Shown here in pieces: positions 13,961 to 26,600 of a DNA stretch of 64,000 nucleotides. The stretch is from assembly GCA_008694505.1 (NCBI GenBank), contig VZDJ01000301.1:1465485-1529484 (forward strand), in the 5' to 3' direction. Position 1 is the first letter of the stretch, and each line of letters opens with the position of its first letter. Made by a program: the position numbers and the translations under genes. The stretch comes from Cyanoderma ruficeps. Lineage: Eukaryota > Chordata > Aves > Passeriformes > Timaliidae. The notes beneath the pieces are model-generated. The model searched no databases. It was not told the origin of the DNA and saw only the letters and a program-made list of their open reading frames with translations.

Positions 13961-15784
13961 TTTGAGGAACATTGGAGGTGTAATCAGTTAAAATGAGTGA
14001 GTGTTTACAACACAAGATGTTGAATTAGTTTCTCCCAGCTGGAGAACAGGAACATTAGTCCCCTACAGTTCAGGACTATGAATCGCAGTCCTGCTTAAAA
14101 TATTCTCTTTAAATTAAAAAAAACAAAACAAACTCACCACACGCCAACAATCATCTGGTAATTTTGTTTACTACAGGGAAAGTCAACAGGAAACATGTAC
14201 CATGGCAGCTTACACATCCTCACCTCCACCTTCACCCTGCCATCCAACTATTTAAACCCCTGGGATTCACTGGAAACAATTCCCAGCAATTTTCCTATCT
14301 GCACAACTCCAGTCAGACTACCACCCTCTTGCCACACTGCCTTTCACCACAACTGGCTGAGATAATGGAAGAAGCAGCCTGTGAAACTTTGAAATGTTAA
14401 TTAACCTCAGTGGTTAAATATACAGAGGAAAAATGACCGTGCGATTAACTTAAAACCTCTAGGTACAATTCCTCCTGAAAATGCAAATCCAAAATAGCTC
14501 TGCTGGAATAGCTCTGGACTTCTTCCAGTGTTACTAGAGCCAGAATAAGGTACTAAAGCTTTCAGGAGAAGCAGATGAGACTCTGGTGGGGACAGAGGAG
14601 CCGCGTGGGAGAGTGCCAGTGAGGAGATCCAGCGCTGGCTGCTTCGCCATTCAGGTCTGAGCTGAGGCAGCAGTTCAAAAGCCATTTTTTACTCACTCTC
14701 AAGAGCTAACTGGGCTTTACCACCACTCTGGCATAGCCAGTAGGACCGGAGCTGGACCCCTTGCAAGTTTCTGCCCACAAGTTTGTGACTGTTAAAAGGA
14801 GCAGGACTGGCACACCGTGTCATGCTTCACTGCAGCTTTTAATGAGCAAATTAATTTAGTACAAACCGATGCTGTCTTTAGTGTCCTGTACACAGAGCTC
14901 CCACTCCAGCTCTGGTCACCAGGAAATCCCCTCCACCCCCGGCACTCACTCAGAACTCACTGACCTCCCTCCCAAAACACCCCAAAGGCAGTAATTAGCA
15001 CGAGGGTAGGAGATAAGGGTTCAGTTCCCCAAATTATGCAAAATCTCAGCTGCTTCACCACACTGGATGTCCCTCATTGTGAAAACAATGGGTTTTTTTG
15101 ATGAGACTGCCGTTTCCATTCAGCTGATGGCTGTAGACACCAAGCGCTACCCTTCCCAGCAAATCCCAGCCAATGCTCCAGCAGTCCCAGTGGTGGCAGG
15201 GAGGGGCAGGCAGGTACAACCCTGAGCTGGATTGTCCTCCCACATGCACATCAGCTGAGCTTCCTACACATCAGCCTTACAACACACAAAGCACAAAGCC
15301 ATTGACAGAAGGCTGCATTTTGATCTTTGGCTAATGTTTCTATACAGCTGTGGGGCACTGCACTCCATCTAATGCTCACACCAACCTCTCTGCCATAGAT
15401 ATGACTCATGGAAAACACAACAGTCCTTTCCTAAAGCTTAGTGAAGGACTAAAATTGAACTGATGCAAGAAACAGTCCATGAAACCTTAAAACTTCAACA
15501 AAAATCTACTAAAATAGAAGGCAGAAGAACTATAAGATTTAATGAAAAAGCTCTAAGCACTCTCCCCTGCCATAGACTTCTTTTAGGATGTTGGGGATGC
15601 CACTTAACCCCACGGTGTCTCTGTCCATCACCATGAAAAGCTTTCCTTTGCCTTCTCTGCAGTGTTTATTTGGAGAAGTGAGCATGAAGTTCATCTTACT
15701 TTTGCAGCAATTAGCACAGTGAGATCTCACTTTCAGCTGCATCTGCTCAGATCCAATAACGGGGACAAAAGTAGTTCTGAATGA

Positions 15785-15798
15785 TTTTTTTTTTTTTT
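15785..15798. repeat. Poly-T tract
   Basis: A continuous T run of about 14 bases. Confidence 0.9.
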
Positions 15799-17179
15799 AA
15801 TGACAGAAAACAGCCTGCTAAGAGGGGGAGATTTCCACATAAAGAAGTGAAAATCAGGGCATCTAAGTCAGAAGAGAAAACCCTGGCCTGGAGAGGAAAT
15901 GGCTGCATTCCCACATACCATCCTTCTCCTCTGAGAGTGAAGGGTCCATGAAACAACTCAACAAGGGAAACACCGCCTCACTCAGAACAAACTGGAACAG
16001 GTTATCTATTTGCTTATTAGATTATGGTGTTGAACTCATTTGTTCATTGCTAAGAGCTCCTGACAAGAGTTGACATGTGAATTAATTTACTAAAGAAGGC
16101 TGTTGAGACGGTGTTGAAAAAAATGAGCTACACCACTGGATTAGGACCTCATTTTCCCTGGCTGCTGTTACAAAGCACAGTGAAAGTGAGTCTGTTTATT
16201 TGATCAGCCTTCTCTCCCCTGAGACAGCAGACAGGGAGGATGGGGACCATGTCCTTAAGACACAACCTATCTTATCTTCAACCAAACCCTCTCTGCCCCA
16301 GTGATGAAATACAAAACACTGCACAGATCACAAAAAAATGCATCTCTCAGAGCTCTTCACTGCCAAGGAACTTTCCCAAGTTTTGGAAGCTGCATACAGC
16401 AGTTTTGAGCAGTGCTGGATTTATCTTAGTCTATGCCTGTTTTTGTATTGTTTTCCCGTTTTGGGGGCGAGTTGCAATCTGAGCAGTCAGAGGAAACCCA
16501 TGTGCTGCAGCCTTGGCTTGAGCCTCAGAGTCAGCAGTGGCCTGTGCTGCAGAACATCTGGAAGGACTGGATCCATTCTCCTTGCCCGGCATGCAAAGGA
16601 GAGGGACAACAAAACCCACTGCCGTAAGCAGACCATTCCTGAAGGAAAGGGTCAACCTCCCTTCAATGTGTTCTCTTCACTCAGTCTTCTGCTCCTGGTT
16701 TGAGAGACTGGAGCAAAATCACCAAGTGGGAAAGGGAAGTGCAGTGCTCAAATGAACTGTTCTAACAAATCCCCATGGACTAGTTTTCAAACTGGGTCAC
16801 TCATCCTCTGAGTCCTCCCATCCTCTTTGCCACCCCTCCCTATGTCACACTTACAAACATCCAGACTTATAAGATGAAAGCAAAATGGGTCTTCATCAAA
16901 TGTATCTCAGTTCACTGTTTACACCAATACAAAAAGCATTGGCTTTCTTCCCTCCACTGGAGTTAGTCAGTGCTACTGGGGAGCAGGAAAGCATCTAGAT
17001 TTGCTTTCTGCTATAAAATTAATTGCCTTCTAATTCACTGATGTAACAGTTGAATAGTAAATTACATCCTTAATCCCTAAGATAATTTAAGATAAAATTA
17101 TATGTTAGATACACAGAATTCACCTCTATCATATCTTTTTTCAAAATAAGGAGCAATGCTCCATATCCAAATTTCCATG

Positions 17180-17260
17180 ATGGATTTGGCAGTGTTAGGT
17201 TAATGGCTGGACTTGATGATCTTGGAGACCTTTTCCAACCTAAACAATTATATGATTCTA
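17180..17260 (+). mobile_element. CR1 LINE, very short 3' tail fragment
   Basis: About 80 bases match the terminal part of CR1: GGCAGTGTTAGGTTAATGG, GGACTTGATGATCTTGGAGA, TTTTCCAACCTAAACAATTA, ending TATGATTCTA. This is a dead-on-arrival 3' insertion antisense to LPP. No coding part is present. Confidence 0.85.
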
Positions 17261-19514
17261 GCTCCACATATAAATGTATAGAAATACATATTGATATGGA
17301 GTGGTGGTGGTTTGGTTCCTTTTGCTGGTACCTACTAGAAATGTCCCACGTGATCTGGCTAGAACATGGAACAAAATCAGGATTAAAGTCAAAAGAAAAT
17401 TAAAAAGAAGGAGGGTTGTATCTTTCCCTGGGTAGGAGGTGCTACCTGGAGGTGCTCTGTATCCTCTCTACTGTACTTCTTGATAACAGAGAAAGTAGAG
17501 CAGAAAACAAATGATGCACACTTTCTCTTCTTTGAGATGAATTGTACCCTAGAACACTGATTCACAAGCTTTCCATACCAAAGACCATTTCCCAACACAC
17601 CAAAGTTACTATACACACTTATACTTGCAGTTATTGCCACATTGTGAGCAGAAATGCTTTAAAATTTACACTTCTGCATAATTCAACAAAGTAACTGGTT
17701 AGGAAAAAACATGCTAAACTGACCTTTTAGACAAGTAACTACATGCATTTTTCCATATTCCACAAGATCTCCTGACAAGAACCACCCCATTCTTCTGCCT
17801 TTTCCCCACTCCAGAGCACTGTGGTGGGGAAAACAAGGAGAAAAAGCATTTCCCATCAGGAGCATCTTAAAATGAGCAAGGAAGAGGTGAATAACAGAGG
17901 GACAAAGAGGACTTCCCAAGGATGAGCATCATATTCCCATTCAGGACACTGATGATAACAGAATTCACTCCCTAGAGTGACCCAGACAAGACTGCCTATC
18001 CTCAGAATGCAAGCAGGGACAAACAGTGGCAGCATGGAACTTGTGCTGCGTTTGGGAGGAACGTGGCTCCCATCTTGCACTCCCAGCAGGAATGGCCATG
18101 ACAGAGCAGTTACCCAAGCACACATTTTAACCTTCTGGCCATTCTGAGAGAGCAGACAGTCAAACCAGCAGTTTTACTGTAACTCTGCTCAGCATGTGGT
18201 GCCTCCCTTCCAGAGAAAAAGTATTAGGGGCTGGCACTAGCCCAGAGCAACTGAGAGGGTGTCCTTGCCATGAAACCTAAAACACCACACCTAAAGCAGG
18301 GTCAACTATTTGGTGTACAGAAACCTGGGTGAGATCCCTCCCAGAATGAATTAAAACTTTTCTGTTTAACTGATAGAAAACAGATTACTGAAATATCTGT
18401 GGACATTGTTAAAAGGAATAATGTGGAAGAAAATTAAAATCCTCTGCTAAGATTGTGATTTTGTTTGAAAAGCCAGAGATTTTATTCGTAAAATAAAATG
18501 TTGTGGAAAAATGGTAACAAATTGTAGTAACATATTGCTACAGTTTCTAGGTTGGACTTTGGAAATCTTCAGTCTGAGGTTTGGTTTTCCCTCAGAACTG
18601 CTACTTGGTTAATTTTAGCTAAACAAGAAATTAAATTAGGCTAGGTGGGGAACCTCTCTTGATTTTCTTTTTTTCTAACATCTTTTCCAGCTTTGCTACA
18701 GGAGAGTGCAAATCTGTCCTTTTCAGATTAATGATTGATCTTCATTCTAAATCCCCACTCCAATATTAATAACCTCTCAGAAAACAATTAAAATGGATAT
18801 ACTGTTAGAGTGTGCGCTCAAGGAGGAAGGGAAGAGGATAAATCTTCTGTGATGACAGAAGCTCTGTCACACTGGGAGGGCTGCTGATGCCTGTGGCGAT
18901 GGACAGTGGTTATCCACTGTCACATACACATCTCCTTGTCCTTCCACAGCCACATGCCTGGGGCACTGGAGGGCATGGAGAGAGTGCTCAGCAGCACAGC
19001 AGAAGAGGTGATGGTCCATCTCACCACCTAACAAGAGCTCCTTTATCTGAGCTGGAAAGAGTAGGCCTTTTCCTCCATCAGACAGAAGATGAGGCAGGAA
19101 GAATTACTTCCCAGCTGACATTACCAGCAAGTGCAAACAGCCAGAGAGACACCAGGCAGGTTCATTGCTTTGAAATTATTTTAATGCACAGGAATTCCTG
19201 GTGTGCTGAGGCTTTATGATGAATCATGAAGTCTGTGTCACTCAGAGTTGCCTATCAGCTCTGAGAATTTTCTAACCAATGTCTCTATCTTCTTCATGGA
19301 TCACAGCAAAGACAGAAGCAACTCCCCCATGACCTAAGCAGTGCCCTGGAGCTGGGGACTGCAATTACTCTTTTGCCTTTTTCCAGTCCCGAGTGAAGCA
19401 ATGGGAAGGTCCTGGTGCTGCTTGCCAGTGTGTTTTCACAGTGTAACAGAGGAAAAGCACATTCACTGCCCTGGAAAGGGTGCACACAGAGATATTTAAG
19501 GGTGCAGAGCTTTC

Positions 19515-19945
19515 TTAGAGGATGGCCAGAGGGCTGGCATATCTTCCTACAAAGATAGGCTTAATTGTTCAGCCTGGAGAAGAGAAGGCTCCAGGGAGAG
19601 CTAAGGCCACCTCACAGTCCCTAAAGGCCGCCTACAGGAAGGCTGGGAAGGGACTTTTCACAAGGGCATGTAGTGGTAGGACAGGGGGGAATGGCTTCAA
19701 ACTGAGAGTATGTTTGCACTTGATATATGGAAAAAATTCTTTACTGTGAGGGTGATGAGGCACTGGCACAACTTCCCAGGGAGACTGCAGACTCCCCATC
19801 CCAGTGTTCAAGGCCAGGTTGGATGGGGCTTTGAGCGACCTGGGATAGTGGAAGTTGTCCCTGCCTACGGCAGAGGAGGAGGAATTAGATGACCTTTAAG
19901 GTCCCTTTCAGCCCAAACCATTTGATGATTATGTGATTTGATTCC
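19515..19945 (+). mobile_element. CR1 LINE 3' fragment
   Basis: The plus strand carries phrases typical of CR1 ORF2-end and 3' UTR DNA: GATGGCCAGAGGGCTGG, TTCAGCCTGGAGAAGAGAAG, TTCTTTACTGTGAGGGTG, AGGCCAGGTTGGATGGGGCT, then GATGACCTTTAAGGTCCC and CCCAAACCATTTGATGATT. It ends in a degraded form of the 8-bp CR1 terminal repeat near 19945. It is inserted antisense to LPP. Small indels break all frames, so the sense ORF at 19522-19749 is only a remnant of element sequence. Confidence 0.93.
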
Positions 19946-20179
19946 ATGACCATCTCTGGCATAGTGAGACAAACTTGAGTCATGATGTCCTCCTAGAGAA
20001 GAGCAGAAACACCCTCCTTTGGTGTTTACATGAAACCCAAGAGAAGCAGGTTCTTAAAACTCACACTGCAATTTTGTAATGCATGACTTGCTGCACGCAG
20101 TCATCCAAGGTGACTGCTTTATGCAAAAGCAAAGCTCATTCCTAGAGGATTTAAACAATGACAGTCAGATTTCTTTGAT

Positions 20180-20570
20180 GAAAGACACTCAAGTGAGTAA
20201 CAATTTTATTTAAAGAGAAAACATGCTACATTCCGGCACTTGGGCTGTCAAGAAAACAAGAAGCAATTGAGAATGCATCTGAGAATGTTCTGAAATTGGC
20301 CACTATTTATATTTCTACACAATGGATACATTTAAAAATACAGGCATGACCTAGCTTTAAAATCCAGTAACACATCTGGATAAAACCGAAATGTGTATGT
20401 TGATGATCTTTTAAAGAATAGGACTCTCGACTGTCACAAGACCACGAGATTTATTCCATATCCCTATCAGGTGATAAATATTCCATCATGTCATGGTGAT
20501 TAGCATCTTGATTGATTAAAATCTTTAATTCCATTGAATTTAAAAGGCTAGTTTGAGACACGCTCATACA
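20180..20570. promoter_or_regulatory. Candidate conserved non-coding element
   Basis: An AT-rich block free of recognisable repeats contains TGATTGAT (PBX/HOX composite) at 20509-20516, GTGATTAGCATC just before it, and the TTTAATTCCATTGAATTTAA near-palindrome near 20524-20543. Its texture is typical of deeply conserved intronic elements at developmental loci, but no alignment was possible. Confidence 0.25.
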
Positions 20571-21013
20571 AAAGACCAAGGCTGGAGCTGATCACGAGCA
20601 CAGACTAGGACACGGTGACTGCGGCATTGATATCTGCTCCCCTCGTTCTTCAAAACGTTGCAGCTAAAATCATCTAGCCAAGAGAGGTAAACAAAGGTGT
20701 GTGTCAGGTCAGCCAGCAAAACCTTTCAAGGCTCCACAGTCATCATGAGAAAGCAAATAAAACCTACTTTGGCTCTCGTTTACTATATATTTAACATTTG
20801 CAAGAGAAAAATCAGATGACTGCTTAAAGCTTGGGATGATGCACGCCATATTCAAGCTACTCTTGAGCTTGAAATGTTTAATGTTTTATGTGGTTTGGAA
20901 ATGGTTTAAATTCCCTGATGAATTTTTCATGCCCATACACAATTTAGCCTTTATCAAAAAAATCCCCTTCAATTATGTACTCTGCAGAAACTCTTTGGAA
21001 GGATTCTAGACAC

Positions 21014-21038
21014 TTTTTTTTTTCTTTTTTTTTTTTTG
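21014..21038. repeat. Poly-T tract with one C
   Basis: Two T runs separated by a single C, about 25 bases in all. Confidence 0.9.
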
Positions 21039-21537
21039 TTTACTGTTTTCAGTTTGCTAAGGTCTGTATAAAATACCCTCACTTGGCTATGCCTGCTGAA
21101 GTTACCTGCACTTCACCTTTTGTGCTACTCACAGAAAATCAACTCTGCTTTCTTCCCCTCTCTCTGTCTCCACGACTTAATCTGAACCGTGGAGAACAGG
21201 AAGACAGAAGAGCACTGAGGTGAGGCTAAAAAGTTACAAACCTTCAGATGGACCCAGCTTTTTGCTGTGATGCACCATGGGGAGCTGTACCTTGGCAGGG
21301 TGGAGCAAAGCTGGGAGAGGGGCATCCTCTGGGCAGCAGAGCTGGCAGCAGGGACATCATTCCCAGCGCAGGAGACGCGGCAGGAAAACAAGCCTAATTA
21401 GAGCACTGCCATGTGCCAGCTATTCTTGGAGGCAGGACAGCCCCTCAGGAGCTGTTGCAGGAGAGCAAAGCGAGGACAGCCCTCGGACCACTCCAGCCCA
21501 CGTCAGAGGCATCCCCAGGAACACAAAGCCATCTTCC

Positions 21538-21558
21538 CCTGCCCTGCCCTGCCCTGCA
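21538..21558. repeat. (CCTGC)n pentanucleotide repeat, four units
   Basis: Four tandem copies of a CCTGC/TGCCC unit next to a pyrimidine-rich segment. Confidence 0.85.
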
Positions 21559-23369
21559 GCCCAGGATAAAGATACACAACTGCCGCTGCTTTTGCTCTCT
21601 GAACACCTTCGTTATGCTGAGCACACATCCCCTAAGGTTCCAGGAATATTAACATAAGCCACCCACAAATATTATTTTAAAGAAGTGATTCCCAGAGTCC
21701 TCCTATTTTTGGAGAGGCATCTTAAAAAAGCTTCCCTAATATACTGGAACAGGCCCCGTATTATCTCTTCATGAAAGGGATCCAACTGCTACGCTTCTAA
21801 ATTCACTGGTAAGCAGTTCAGACTTCCTTTTATATTGTAAGATTTCCTTCCCATAAGACGCAAGATATATTGCCTCAAGGGAAAAACAGCTTTATGAAGA
21901 GGAAGCTACGTGTGCCAGAATTGTTCTCCTCCATTATCTGTAACATCCTTTCTCCCTCCCATTGTTTTAATAAAGTTGGTCACCAGAAGAACCTGCAGCA
22001 AAAATGCCAATACCCTCGGCAGACTATCTACCTGCCAAAAGCCCCAAAGTACATCTGCTGCTCTGCAGCCTTCTTGATGCTCGGAAAACCAGTTTTCTAT
22101 GCATGTCACATATGCAGTGCTGATAGAAATGTGACTTTGCTAACAAACTTACTTTTGGCTGCTCCCACCAGAAAAACATTTGAGGAATGGATGGCTCACC
22201 AGTAACCTCCCACCTACATGTATTTTTTGTAGCATTTCATTGAAAAGAAGGATGAAAAGGAAAAAAACCCAACCAATCAACCAACACAAAACAAAATCCC
22301 CAAACAAACAGAGAGAGAGAGGAAACATGTTCAGTGGCAATCAGCATCACAGGGAAGAAAAAAAAATTAAAAATCTGCTGTCTGATGTTCCTACATGTGA
22401 TCCAGAGAAACATTTCCCTCCTGCACACACGTGCTTGCATGCAGCAGGGGCTCAGTTACACTCTTAAGTTCAAGTGCCTTCTTAAATGTTATGTCCCACG
22501 GGCCTTCACAAAGCATGTATCAAATTAGGCATTTGCTGGAATGCTTTACTAAGCAAAAGGATTGGTTTATGTACTTTCCCCAAAGATTCTGCTGAAATGA
22601 GGCTAAATGGTTGCAGTGGTAGCTCTCAGGAGATCCCCAATTCTTCCCTGAAGCATTCATTTTGCTAGGATTTCCCTCTTGTACATTCAGCTTGGGGAAT
22701 CACTATGGGAAACTGGGAGGAGGGAATTCTCAGCGTTAGAAATGACAGAATTGCCCAGGGTAGCTAAAGCAACCACAAATCCCTCCCCACTGATCCAGAT
22801 CCCACCAGAGCCACTGACATCTCTTCAATTTTCATTAAAAATCTCCTCTAGAGGGTATAATATCCCCAGATTTAAGCAGGGGGAAATCCAGGGTTCCCTC
22901 AAGTCAGAATCCACTTCATTTGGGACAAAAGGAATCTGCTCTCAGGAGGACTGGAGTTGCTAAAAATAAGCAAGTATTCCCAGTGGTTCTACACTCCTCT
23001 CCCTGAAGTGAAATGATCAAGAGGATTAATTTTAGAGTACGTACAGTTTTTATGTGGAAAAAACCCAAGCTGCATCTTAGCTTTTAAGCAAAGACCAGAT
23101 GGAAAGTCTATCATTAGAAATGCCAAAGGGAGAATATACTCAAAGTTCGCTTCAGGATGGAAAGGTCATTTCTAGTCATCCTTGTTTTAAATGTTCTCAG
23201 AAGCACTCAAGCTTTTTGTAATAAGATGGCTTTCTTTTAGTTTATCAACTTGATTTCCTTCAAAATAAAATACAAAAACATCTCCAAAATAAAACAAAAA
23301 TCACCAAACATTACAAGACAGAACCTCGAAAGGCAGGTGCCAGCTCTCTTTTTTTCCTCTCCGGAGCAA

Positions 23370-23600
23370 GAGTGTCATTAAATTTTTAATGTATTATTGT
23401 TTAGTTGACAAGAAATGCCACAAAAATGACCTGCTGATTCCACCCGGGGGTGTTTACTTAGAGCTTCACAGGGAGATTTATGAGACAACAGGCAACAGAT
23501 AACGTGTCAATGGAGTCTGAGAGGCAACGCTTCGTTCATCAGGTACCAATGTCGATGACGAACATGTCAAGATGGTAAGAAATGGATCAGGTTTCTCCAC
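23370..23600. promoter_or_regulatory. Candidate conserved non-coding element
   Basis: The block holds an inverted repeat CATTAAATTTTTAATG (23376-23391), a FOX core TGTTTAC at 23451-23457, a TGACCT nuclear-receptor half-site near 23427, and CpG-containing sequence around 23528-23561 (AACGCTTCGTTCATC and TCGATGACGAAC). CpGs in a non-repeat AT-rich intron suggest constraint, though this remains inference. Confidence 0.25.
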
Positions 23601-26600
23601 TGTGTTCAAAGCAACATCCAAGCCTCCAGGGATGGCTTTGTGCAGCTGCCCCATAAAAATCCACTAGCCCACCTGCACTGACAGCACCATGCCCTTGATT
23701 CTAAGACCTGGGCAGTTCAGTAAGGACCCCCTTTGGGCTTAAGATGCCTCCTTAACATTACCAGCACACACAGGGAGACTAGGAAATGACAAAATTGTGA
23801 TCAGTGACATTCACTAGAGTCAACAGGGTGACATGAAGATAATGCAGTGCTTCCAGCTTTACTCCACTTGCTAATTCATATGAGAGCTAGAAACACACAG
23901 CTCCCACTGAGACTCCAGCAGTCCCTCATCTCCACATGCCAGCCAACCGTGAAACAAACCCCGTGCCCATGAAGATCAGCCCACAGCTGAAGTAGAGGAT
24001 GTGAATAAGCCCCCTGGGACACAGCTTCCAAACTTTAACAGGAAAATATTTAATCAAAGACAGAAAACTCCATTTCTTGTTTTCCAACAAATATTTAAAA
24101 AGTACATCGATATGGCAATATAAAACTGACATTTTCACAGTAAACACATTTGTGTCCTGGTGCAGATTATTCCCAATAAAAACTGGAACTACTGGTGCTA
24201 AAGCTAGAAGTGTTTTATTTCCTTGCAGGCTGTGACTTTTCTTAGCTCTAGTGGGCCACCCCTGACAAGAAGTATCTGGCTTCAGCTCTTCCTCTATACA
24301 AACGCTCTGAGAGGAGCCATCGCTGACCCAACTGAGCAGCAACTGGGCAGTGCAATTGTCAGAGGGAAATGTGCCCTGCAGTACCACTGAATGAGGGACA
24401 ACCAGACAAAACCAAGATTCCATTCCCAAACAGCATGCAAAAGCATTGGGAGCAGCAAACAAATGCTTTGCTGTTTCTTGGCCACTTGCAAATGGCGATT
24501 ATTCCATATGAAATAATTGACAAACAAGGACAGAATCCTCCAAGCTCTCTTTAGAAATCTTCTTTTCAAAACACACCCTTATTTTAATCATTTACTCTTT
24601 GCAATAGAGAAGGAAAACAAGGAGGTAAGAAATCTGACACGATCAAACCTTCCCTAGTTCCCACAAATAGACATTCACTGCCTTCCAATAGTCTTGACTA
24701 ATCATTTTAATAAGTAGTGAAAAGATTTCACAATTAAATGCTTAGAGAAGTAAGATGCATTTTCCTGTTCCTTCTCATGCCTCATGAGTCTTCCAGCTCC
24801 TCTCATAAAGAGCTTTCATTACTCCGGGCATGATGGAGCCAAAACTGCAACAAGAGAAAGCTCTGATTTCAGTTCCATCTCAGTCACTGTCCAAATGCCC
24901 AGAAGCTTCTTCACAGCTCTTGGACCACAGGGAGAAAAAAAAGCCAAAAAAAGGGGAGTTTCAGTCCTAAGACCAGAACCACACTTACTAGGCAGGTTTT
25001 TCAGAAGAAAAAAAACCCCTCTGGACTTATTGTAAACTAAGCGTATTTGGTCAAGTAGCAGTAGATCAAATAGACAGGGAGCCTCACAATGCCCTTCCTG
25101 CAGCCCCACATTTGTGGTGACAACTGCACTTTGCTCTGATGAAAAGTGACCTTTAGGCCGACATTTAGGTCCAGATTCTCCTACTTGTGTCACCTCCGCC
25201 TCCAGTTTCACAGGTCGAATTCACAGCACTGCAAATAGTTGGCAACATTCATCAAACATGAGCCCATGTCTTGCCCAACAGTCTTAAAATGGAATATTCC
25301 CACTCCACAGTCCCATGCCATGCTGGATGGTCAACTTACACGAGGTACTGGATGTGCCATATCTCTTTGGAAAATCAACATACCAAGCGAAAGCTCATCT
25401 CCCAAAATAGTCACCCTGTTACTTTATTTCTTTTTTATTTGTTTCCCTACTGCAGTTACAAAACACATTCTCACTGAGGCAAAAGGGATCATTACCCAGA
25501 GCACTTTTGGATGCAAACAGGCAGTGCTAAATGTGCACCAGAAACTGGAATATTATAATGCTCTTCCCACATGAGAAAGCATAAGAAGGCAAATGGACCC
25601 TCCATTAGCTTGTCTCCATGATACCTCAGGAAAACACCATATATTCAGAATAGAATCGTGGTGATTGGGAGATTTCTTGTTTGAAAAGTCCAACTCTGTT
25701 TGCAGGAAGTATCTCATCTGCGATCACGTATCATATCCCTTGTGTTGGATTAGCTGCTAAATTTGAAGTATTTTTTGTCTATCCAAGAAATATAATTTAC
25801 TGGCATGGAGAAATGTTTTAAATATCACGAGTTTTCAGGTTCAGCCAAACCAATCGTTCCTGCAGCTAAGTCTGAAAGATTCTTGACCCTAATAAGAGGT
25901 GTAAACAATTGAACAAAACCTAGAGATCTGACAGGCAGAGATCCACCAGCCCAGCCCCCTCCTGCTGCCACAAGGTCATCTCTCCCTCTTGAGGGCCTAT
26001 GTCCCATTTTTACACACACACAGGCTGAGCGCCTGACACACCCAGAGAAATTGGGCAAGTATTCTCCTGTTACAAACCCAAATGATTTTTTGGCTGTAGA
26101 AAAGGGTTACAGTGTCAGCAGGACCACTGTGGGCAGGGATGGGTTAGCAAGAAAAGATCAATTGTGAACTTAATTCAAATCTAAGGCATTGAATGGACTA
26201 AGCAGAAGATGAGAAAGATACTCTAATGCTTCATGCATTATCTGGTACGACTGCATGGTATCCCATCCATGCTGGTACCAGTGGAGATGAGGACCAGCTG
26301 TGATTTTACCCAACTCAAACTTCCCTCATGCACTGCCTCTTGTCTTTATGAATTGATTTTCACGTAAGACAACTGTGTCAGACCTGAGCTCCCAGTGTAA
26401 TTTTCCCCCTATGCCTGCAGAATTAATTCACTAAGCCAGGTTCTATTTCTCCTTGGGCACCACACAAAGAATTACAAATGGCTCTATTTGTGCCCAGTTG
26501 GTACAAAAGTGATGTCAAAAGTGTAACGTGAAGGAAGAAAGGACCCAATTACAAAAGCAAGGTCTGTGAGATAATCTTGGTCCCAGGACAGTGAGATATG

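Noticed and set aside
19522..19892. Plus-strand ORFs over the CR1 at 19.5-19.9 kb
   Set aside because: They are remnants of CR1 sequence with broken frames, not host genes.
23926..24462. 178-codon minus-strand ORF inside the LPP intron
   Set aside because: Hydrophobic patches near the C-terminus look membrane-like, but no family is recognisable and there is no splice-compatible continuation with LPP. Read as chance.
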